A stretch of 64,000 nucleotides of DNA from Coprinellus micaceus (Eukaryota; Basidiomycota; Agaricomycetes; Agaricales; Psathyrellaceae), in the NCBI GenBank assembly GCA_951394405.1, contig OX596340.1:1612001-1676000 (forward strand), given 5' to 3'. The notes below the pieces were generated by a model that was not told the DNA's origin, ran no database searches, and saw nothing but the letters and a program-made list of their open reading frames with translations. The position numbers and the translations under genes are program-made. This document shows, piece after piece, positions 57,007-64,000 of this stretch (position 1 is its first letter; every line of letters begins with the position of its first letter).

Positions 57007-58430
57007 ATGGGTGCCCAGCTCTCTCTCATTGGCGACTCTCGCCCACCAAGGCCGGCTTTCAAAGTCGAGGACATTCCTGACTTAACAGGAAAGGTCATCA
57101 TTGTGACGGGCGCTAATACTGGTGAAGTGGCTTCTTCATTTCGGACTGACGACTAATTGACGGGAATTCGGCAGGCATCGGGAAGGAAACCGCCAAGGTG
57201 AGCAAATCGCCCTTCTGACGACGACGGTCATGCTAAACATGTTTGTTTCGGATGATAGGCGCTTCTGGCCCACAATGCAAAGGTTTACTTCGCAGCCCGG
57301 AGTGAAGAAAGGGCAGGGAAAGCGATTCAGGACCTCAAAGCTGAGACGGGGAAGGAAGGGATTTGGCTCAAGCTTGACTTGGCGGACTTGAAGTCCGTGA
57401 AAGCGGCTGCCGAGGAGTTCTTGAGGTAGGGGTATGCATTCATTCTAATTTAATTATCCGCTGAACGGCGGGTGCTGCAGCAAGGAACAGGAGCTCCACG
57501 TACTATTTAATAACGCGTTAGTTCATACCCTTTTGTATATCGCGACCAGGCGAACTGAAACTTCGTCTATGTGCCAGTGGTGTCATGGTACCCCCTGTCG
57601 CAGACGTCACAGCTCAAGATTACGACCTCCAGTTTGGCACTAACGTCCTTGGTACGCACCCATCCCATACGCACATTTTTTGCTTCCCTCACCGAAAGCT
57701 CTCAATATGTACAGGCCATTTCTACTTGACCAAGCTTCTCATTCCTGCCCTACTCAAAGGCGCCCAATCCAGCAGAGACGAGAAAGCCCGGGTCGTAACT
57801 ACCTCTTCCGTCGCGTCATACTTCGGCAAACTTGATTTCAACACCCTGAAAGACGGACCTGCAAGACGAAAGCAGTACGCATCCGTCCTTTACAACCAGA
57901 GCAAACTCGTGAGTATATTGCAGTGGGATGTCGCATGGTTGGCCCTAATAGTCTCCGACTCCTGTAGGGCAATGCACTTATATCAAATGAATTCGCGAAG
58001 CGCTACGCCGATCAGGGCATAGTCTCAACCGCTCTCAACCCTGGAAACCTCGACTCCGAGCTTCCCCGCCATCTTCCATCATGGCAGGCGGCAATTCTGG
58101 TGAGCTATATTCCGTATCTGGCTTCATTTCCCGAAAGACTGAGCTCGATCGAATGGTGACATTAGCGCTGGGTGGTCTTGCAGCCCGTTCCGCTCGGCGC
58201 TCTGACGCAGCTTTACGCCGGAACGACGGACGAAGGCGCCAAGCTGAACGGCAAGGTACGTTTGGGCCCTAAGCTTCTCACTTTCAAAGGGCTCTCCTAA
58301 TACTTCTATCCTGATCCAGTGGCTGAGACCATGGGCCCGGGTTGGCAGCAACCCTAATCCTTTGGCTCAAGACGAAAAGCTCGCCGAGGAACTGTGGAAG
58401 TGGTGCGAAGAGCAGGTCGAGAACGTTTGA
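57007..58430 (+). CDS. Short-chain dehydrogenase/reductase (retinol/protochlorophyllide type)
   Basis: Nine exons: 57007-57121, 57175-57197, 57259-57425, 57481-57516, 57578-57651, 57715-57908, 57968-58099, 58184-58255 and 58320-58430; 307 residues. Classical SDR motifs: TGANTGIGKE binds the cofactor, VYFAARSEERA follows beta-2 (Arg suggests NADP), LFNNAGVM, then the catalytic Ser (VVTTSSVASYF) and YNQSK (Tyr-x3-Lys). ALNPGNLDSEL follows. The sequence resembles the fungal WW-domain-oxidoreductase/retinol dehydrogenase-like group; the substrate is unknown. Exon 2 is only 23 bases. The intron after exon 7 is longer (84 bases), and the sequence within it is open for a while, so its exact ends are less sure. 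The gene starts 130 bases from the zinc-finger gene's ATG, head-to-head. Confidence 0.9.
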
Positions 58431-58887
58431 TACCTGTACGCACGTGCGTCCCATCTTCTCCCATCCACCTGCGAAGTCACTTTGGACTCTGGACCCACGA
58501 CAATAGTTTTGGTCTGATGACACATGTCCCACTATTTAATTCTCGATAGATCCTCGCGGTGAATGAAGTGCTCTGGGCAGCCCCTTTTCGTCGTCCTTGC
58601 TATGGACTGAGTCTCGAAATTTGGAAAAGATAGTTTCAAGCATGGGGGGTTTTGAAGACGTCTTCGTTTACCTCTGACCTTCATAACTATCTTTTCGGGT
58701 TGCTAGGGTAGGGGCATCGCTCTTCAACCGTGGAGTCATCAAAGGAGGCTGTTACAATCGTGTTGGTCGTCTGTTCAGCATCTCTGCCTCGAGTCCCTAT
58801 ATCCCTCGTTACGGACCGCGATCGTCCAGGGTCGAGTCCCATACAAAAGATGGGCACACTTCACTGCAAATCTACCAAACGCCCGTC
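58431..58887. other. Intergenic region
   Basis: About 0.46 kb between two same-strand genes. A gaaaagatagtttcaa / actatcttttcggg inverted pair at about 58624-58700 could form a hairpin; nothing else was seen. Confidence 0.4.
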
Positions 58888-59932
58888 ATGTCAAACCCGA
58901 CCGAATACCTCTCACCAATCGGCGGAATCCCCCTTCCCTCTTACCGAATTCCCGCCATCATTATAGTAGCCATAGGCTATGGTCCACTGGTTCTCATCGC
59001 CAGTTACAAAGCACAACACAGGGATACGCGCACAACCACCAACCTCGGAGCGACCATCTTCGCAATAGAACGGTCAGCGTTGTCCTCCTATCATCTCCAC
59101 CCCAAGAGGCACTCACCACTCTACCCATAGAATCATCCTCCTGTCCCTCCACGCTGTCGCCTCAATAAACCCTGACTGGCGGGGCTCCCTCGCCCTCGCC
59201 AAATACACCGAAATCTCCCTCAGCCTCGCGTATATCGTCATCGCGAATGATGCGGTCTCCCTCCTCCGGCGTGCGCAGGGCAAGCAGAGTTCTGGAGGTT
59301 GTCTGGCGGATGTGAAGGAAGCGAGGAAAGGCCTGGCGGTTGCTGGCGCGCTTGGAATAATAGCAGGGGGTTTCTTCAGGTTCAATCTGGAGTGGCCAGG
59401 ACCTGCAGGGAGGTTGGTGCTTGCGTTAAGGTGAGTTCCGCTTTCCGAACGTTTCGACACTACAGTTCTGACCCACTTGTTACGCAGATGCGCGAGTGCA
59501 GGTGTTGCGCTGCTGTTCACTGTCATAATCGCGCTAGCCGCTGGGTGGTCGTACAGGAACCAACCGCATGTCCCTCGTCGACCTCTAGAAATCGTATTGT
59601 CTCTTGCATTCCTGACGGTAAGTTATCCTCTGCTCACCAGAGTCCCACCACCTGAACTGACGAACGATTGCTCGCAGAGTGCCGTCGCAATTTACCGCCT
59701 CGCGGTTTCAAATAGCGCGAACGAGGCTATCCGCTTCTCCTCGTTGGAGCTGAGCATAACCCGCAAAACCCCGACCGGTGTGTCCAACAGTGCAGCGGCG
59801 GGCCCATTGTTTCTAGTCTTCCATCTCCTTCCAGAATGGATGTCTATTGCCCTCCTCATTGGGACCAACCTGAGGGAAGAAACCGAGTCGGGTGACTACC
59901 GTCAGGCACCAAGCGCTGATATCCCTGTTTGA
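58888..59932 (+). CDS. Multi-pass integral membrane protein, fungal hypothetical family
   Basis: Exons 58888-59072, 59131-59430, 59488-59617 and 59678-59932; 289 residues. Six or seven hydrophobic helices are visible, for example PAIIIVAIGYGPLVLIASY, LAKYTEISLSLAYIVIANDA, GLAVAGALGIIAGGFFRF, GVALLFTVIIALAAGWSY and PLFLVFHLLPEWMSIALLIG. The overall pattern recalls the uncharacterised fungal seven-helix proteins related to RTA1 or DUF7702. There is no signal peptide and no enzyme motif. A receptor or transport role cannot be decided. It converges on the P450 gene, 105 bases apart. Confidence 0.82.
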
Positions 59933-60037
59933 ACAGAAAGGAGGGAAGGGGAGAATGCAGGACGCGGCGACGGACCACATCTAGATTGTATTATAGAAAA
60001 CCAAAGAAAGCACTTAACAACATAAATATCCTAGGGT

Positions 60038-62184
60038 TCATGACTTTCTCTTGCGGAACTGGAGTTGAACGCGGGTGTCCAGACCACGGTTGGACCCGAA
60101 GAACATCCCATCTGGCACGGTCGTGCCATTGCCTGGAAGCCGCATATCGTAGTTAATCAGGACATGGCTGATAATCGCTTTGAGCTCTACGACGGCCAAA
60201 AACCGTCCTGGACTAAAAGAAAAGTGTGGGCATAAGCGAACCATTCCTAGGACCATTCGCGGGAAAGGACATGCCAAAGGTGACGGCCCGCCCCGAAAAG
60301 CAAGAACTTAATGTCAGACGCGACGAATGAAGTTTTGATTGCTTCTTCCTCGTCTTCCGTAGCGAATCTGAATCCATCAAAGGTTTGTGGATCCTCAAAG
60401 TTTTCCTAGTCGATTTTTCTTCAGTCTTAATTGCCGCGGGGCCAGTTAGAATACGCTACTCACAGGATCATAACTCGCAGGACGAGCGACAAGGCTGACA
60501 GCGTATCCGGCAGGGATGGTGATCCCATTCGAGAAGGTGAAATCTTTGACTGCCTTCCGCCTGACGGCGACTAGGGATGGGCAAACGTTAGGCGTGCCCA
60601 TAGCTCTGTCCCTAAACGATAAGTGGTAACGTACGGCTCCCGAGTCCTCCAGTTCGAGAAGACTCTTTGATAAAGCTGTCCAGCTTGCGCATCGAGGTGA
60701 AGGCTTCTTTGGTCCATCCATGCTGCTTGATAGCGTTTTCAATTTCTTCTCGGAGGGGCTGAACGTACTCTTGTCGAGCAGCGATATTGAACAACGCCTC
60801 AACGAGAACCTACAGTGGACCGTGCTGTCAGCGATATCGCCTCCGAGGCGCACTGTGCATAAGTACGCACGATGCTTGTTGTGTGAATTCCTGCGAATTC
60901 TGTCTTCAGCACGCGGACAACCAAATCGTCTACATTACGCTGTGCAGGAGGTGTTTGCTCTAAGAGCCAAGAAATGTAATCGTTCTGCGTGGATCGTAAG
61001 CTCATGCCGATTGAAGCTTGGACGCGATCCTTACCGGCTTGCCTTCCCAATCTTTTCCATGATGTGCGTCCTTCTCTAGGCGTTCCTCGATCATGGGCCC
61101 CAGAACAGCTTTCATCTTCCTAATGGAACTGCGAACCCGGGAGAGTAGCCCACCGACTAATCTATGATAAGGTGCGTGAGGCGGAGCAAGAATCCCTGCC
61201 TCAACAACACTCACGGTCTGAACGGCTCAGGAAAGAGTCCTACGAAGGTTCCTGTCAGCATCAGTTCGACCGCATATTTCTCTTGCAGCCTCAAGAACTC
61301 CGGGTTGCGATCTACCCGGCCATCAGCAATTAAGGTGGGGTTTTTGAATCGAGTCCGTCGTGTACTCACGAGTTTGGAGGGTAGGAAAGAGGAAGCGGTT
61401 GAACACCCTGCTGATGGTGCCTACGAAGGTGTCCATGGCAGGGACGCTCGTCCAATCTGGAAATGCGAACGTCAGCAACCTAGTCGATGAGCGACGTACG
61501 CCAGTGGACCAACCTTCGGACAGCGGTAGTTTCTCGCCCAAGGTGGACTGCACCTCATCCAGGACATCGGGAAACCTGGCCCAGATATTCCGTGTCAGGG
61601 GCCCTCGGGTAACGCCGATATGGTACCAGTCCTTCTCTGTAATTTCTTTGCCAAATACATGGTGCATTTGAAAGAACTAACGGGTTTTGTGAGTGCCCAG
61701 GCGTCGAAAGTGCAACAGTTAAAAAGACACGCACGTCCTTGGTCTCTCCTTGAAGACTAAGCTCATTCTCTGGTGCCTTTCGAAGTTCCTCTGCCATCTC
61801 TTTGCCGCTCACAACAATCATCCATCGAGTTGACGTTTCGAAAGTGGCCACTTTGAAAACTCTGCCCTTGTACTATGCGGGAGTCGGGTCAGAACAGTAC
61901 TCCTGCCGTGTTAGCTGGTATAGGAAGTACTGCACCTTCTTATACCCTTCCTCGATCATGTTATGACCCACAATAAAGTATTTCCAAGCACTCAAGTAAG
62001 AGCCGATGAATCCATCTGACCCTATGGTCGGTATATCATCGACCTGAGGATCTTCAGTCAGGCACAACCCACAAACACGGAGCATGCAACAACGCACCTT
62101 GGCTCTCCTCCTTCGAAAGATGACCCATTGATACGAGAACCAGGTCGCACCAAGAACGCCCAGAAGCGGGCCTAGCTGCTGCAT
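60038..62184 (-). CDS. Cytochrome P450 monooxygenase
   Basis: Twelve exons: complement of 62098-62184, 61936-62043, 61735-61872, 61514-61676, 61370-61456, 61215-61311, 61035-61161, 60871-60984, 60635-60809, 60464-60570, 60275-60405 and 60038-60212; 1509 bases, 502 residues. An N-terminal ER anchor (LLGVLGATWFSYQWVIF) is followed by RRRR. Landmarks: HHVFGKEI and RGPLTRNIWARFPDVLDE; the I-helix oxygen-binding AGIHTTS (about 299-305); ExxR as KESSR (about 354-358); FDGFRF; and the haem motif FGAGRHLCPGRF with Cys about 445. AG(I)HTTS is typical of fungal ent-kaurene-oxidase-like and CYP512-like families; the substrate is unknown. The intron through the Cys codon has GC-AG ends (60213-60274). It is head-to-head with the cyclin gene. 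Confidence 0.93.
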
Positions 62185-62251
62185 CGCGAGCCGGACGTGG
62201 TGGGGGACAAGTGGGTTCAGAAAGGGAGCAATTCGAGTGTCTGCATCTTTG

Positions 62252-62257
62252 TATATA
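62252..62257 (-). promoter_or_regulatory. TATA box of the P450 gene
   Basis: tatata in gcatatatac (minus strand) lies about 68 bases upstream of the P450 ATG at 62184, the expected spacing for a TATA-driven, regulated gene. Confidence 0.55.
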
Positions 62258-62563
62258 TGCAGTCCTCCTAGGTTACTTCAATGTGACAGGCCAGTGCCCC
62301 AGTTACGTTGGGCGCCGTTTCGACAATTGGCCCCGATTTTCAATGGACGGAGAGTAGGGCACTATCACTGTCGGGGGCGTTTCTCAAGCTACGGGACCCC
62401 CATTGTGTGATGTTTTGAAGGCAGCGAGACGTTTCTCTCGCGCCTTACGGCGACGAGCGCTTGTGATGATCATGGCGAGGGGAGAGGAGGGCCCCAACTG
62501 GCACCGAGCAGATGGTTAGAACGCGACTTGATCTCACTCCACGACCATCTCAATACATACGCG

Positions 62564-63941
62564 ATGCAGTCAGGAAGGCAGTCTCCGTCGAATCAAGCGG
62601 CGTCGACGTCGAGATTCCACCACCCATACTTCACCCCGGCAGAGGTCGAGTTTCTTGCAGAAAAGCAGCGGGGGAAGCTCTCGCACACCCAAGATGAGAA
62701 GACGAGGCAGAGCGCTTGTTCATTCCTCGAGGCTATGGGTACGAGGATAGGGTTGTACGTCTTCTGCTCTGTATATATCGTATATCGGAGGTGTGCTGAA
62801 GCTGCGTTATAGTCCACGCCGGACAATCGCGACTGCCCAGAGCCTATACCATCGATACAACCTTTTCTTCCCTCGAAACAAGGAGTATTCCTACACCGTA
62901 AATACGTTTCTCTGAGCTCGGAGTTTGGAGGGTCCTGAATGGGTACTCAGGATATATGTCACGCTGCTCTTTTCGTGTCGACAAAGATGCACGATACCCT
63001 GAAGAAGCCTCGCGAACTGCTCGCTGTATCATTCGGCATTCGGAATCCCGAGCTCGCAGCGCGCTCCAAACACCCAGGGGGTGAGGTGGACCTTGATACC
63101 CTGGATTCCCAGGTACGGATATTGTCTGAAGTGCATTAGCGAGCAAGCGCTGACTTCGAACAGATGGTAGAAAGCGAACGTCAACGACTGCTCACCATTG
63201 AGCGCCTTATTCTGGAAACCATCTGCTTCAACTTTACGTCAAGGATGGCATTTCCCTATGTTATCAAAATTGGTCGCGTTTTGAAAGCAAGCAAGCGCCT
63301 AACCAAGTTCGCATGGCGAATTGCGACGGATTGGTATGCTCCCACTGTTGCATATCGTGGAACCAGGCCCTAACAGATTGATAGCCATAGAACGCTCCTC
63401 CCCTTGCAATACCCAGCTCATACCATCGCTATTGGTAGCATATACGTCGCCTCCCTTCTTTCGTCGTTCGAACAACCACCAGAGTCCGCAAACCCCGAAT
63501 TCCGGTCCCCTCATGAGCTGGCTGCACTGCTTGGAAAACACGGCTCATGGGAGGAGCTGTTCCAATCTCAAGCAGCTGACCTGGAAGGTCTGTAGCCCTT
63601 TGCATTATATTATCCATAGCTCATGGGCCTTTCAGACATTGCGCACGCAATGCTTGATCTGTTCATCCAGTCTTCTCAAAACCCGTCCGCAAATACCTCA
63701 CCCAGTACCCCCTCATCACCCCACCCACATTCATCCCACAGCCGCCAGCCCACGGTAATCCCGTCCCCTTGGAAGTCCGAGCAACTCATCCGACTCAAGA
63801 TAGTCATGCGCGAAACCGAAATCCCACCACGGAAACGGCAGCCTCTGGGCACCGCAGACCCCAGCGCGTTGTACAAAGCCGAGGATGCCAACCTCGTGGG
63901 GAAGAACGAGGGCACGGTTCGCTTTTTGTTCGGTCCTCCAG
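62564..63941 (+). CDS. Ctk2/cyclin K-like cyclin (CTD kinase subunit), 3' end outside the window
   Basis: Visible exons: 62564-62754, 62813-62897, 62951-63112, 63164-63333, 63385-63587 and 63636-63941. The frame then meets a gtgtgt donor at 63942, so the gene probably continues beyond 64000; without splicing it would stop at 63952. The cyclin box is clear: PYFTPAEVEFLAEKQRGKL, FPRRTIATAQSLYHRYNLFF, DICHAALFVSTKMHDTLKKP, then RQRLLTIERLILETICFNFT, FPYVIKIGRVLKASKRLTK and CHRTLLPLQYPAHTIAIGSI. This matches Ctk2, the cyclin of the CTDK-I/Cdk12-type kinase that phosphorylates the RNA polymerase II C-terminal domain during elongation. The Ctk2 rather than cyclin T/L call is by resemblance. Confidence 0.9.
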
Positions 63942-64000
63942 GTGTGTATTAGGATGTCAGTATGATAATTCTAGGGTCTATGAGCGTAAGGTATCGACAA

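Noticed and set aside
57007..62184. SDR, membrane protein and P450 as a secondary-metabolite cluster
   Set aside because: No synthase, terpene cyclase or tailoring partner is present, and they are flanked by housekeeping genes; adjacency alone is not enough.
1..64000. CRISPR array, bacterial operons or prophage
   Set aside because: No regularly spaced direct repeats; spliceosomal introns throughout show nuclear fungal DNA.

Overview
This window is nuclear DNA of a filamentous basidiomycete, most likely an Agaricomycete. Genes lie on both strands and are cut by many introns of about 45-70 bases with GT(A/G)-(C/T)AG ends. The protein set is fungal: RNase P/MRP Pop1, Borealin, ERG26, Cdc123, Ctk2-type cyclin, SRF-type MADS-box factor, Ulp2-like SUMO protease and cytochrome P450. 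No rRNA, tRNA, CRISPR array or bacterial feature was recognised. All exon models were spliced by hand. Totals were checked to be multiples of three, and splice phases were checked at each junction. Homology calls come from motif recognition only.

Layout. 1-13.9 kb: the 3' part of an unrecognised gene, a SAP-domain protein (-), a 14-exon Ulp2-like SUMO protease (-), a 0.92-kb Mutator-like inverted-repeat element with a 9-bp target duplication, a Polo/PLK4-like kinase with degenerate catalytic residues (+), and a secreted nuclease of the endonuclease/exonuclease/phosphatase fold (-). 14-20 kb: a 0.74-kb hAT-like MITE with an 8-bp target duplication, an Ala/Lys/Glu heptad-repeat protein (+) and a secreted Ser/Thr-rich surface protein (-). 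20-33.8 kb is dense and mostly housekeeping: mitochondrial membrane protein (-), POP1 (+), Borealin (-), ERG26 (+), CDC123 (+), a BBE-type FAD oxidase (+), a double AN1 zinc-finger protein (+) and a small unknown protein (-). 36-40.6 kb: a 1252-residue SAM-methyltransferase protein with a repeated D/E-V-T-P-W-E motif (+). 40.6-53.4 kb: a single clear gene, the MADS-box factor (-), between long gene-poor stretches. 53.4-64 kb: a Red1/ZFC3H1-like zinc-finger protein (-), a short-chain dehydrogenase (+), a multi-pass membrane protein (+), a P450 whose haem cysteine codon is split by an apparent GC-AG intron (-), and a Ctk2-like cyclin (+) that probably runs off the window.

How the genes fit together. 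This is mostly an ordinary housekeeping neighbourhood: SUMO and chromosome biology (Ulp2-like, Borealin, PLK-like), RNA processing (POP1, Red1/ZFC3H1-like), translation initiation (CDC123), transcription (MADS, Ctk2) and sterol synthesis (ERG26). Several are tightly paired head-to-head (mitochondrial protein/POP1, Borealin/ERG26, zinc finger/SDR, P450/cyclin), which suggests shared promoters. No biosynthetic cluster or dedicated defence system was found. The least ordinary items are the degenerate Polo-like kinase, the VTPWE-repeat methyltransferase, the heptad-repeat protein, the GC-AG intron in the P450 and the two terminal-inverted-repeat elements.
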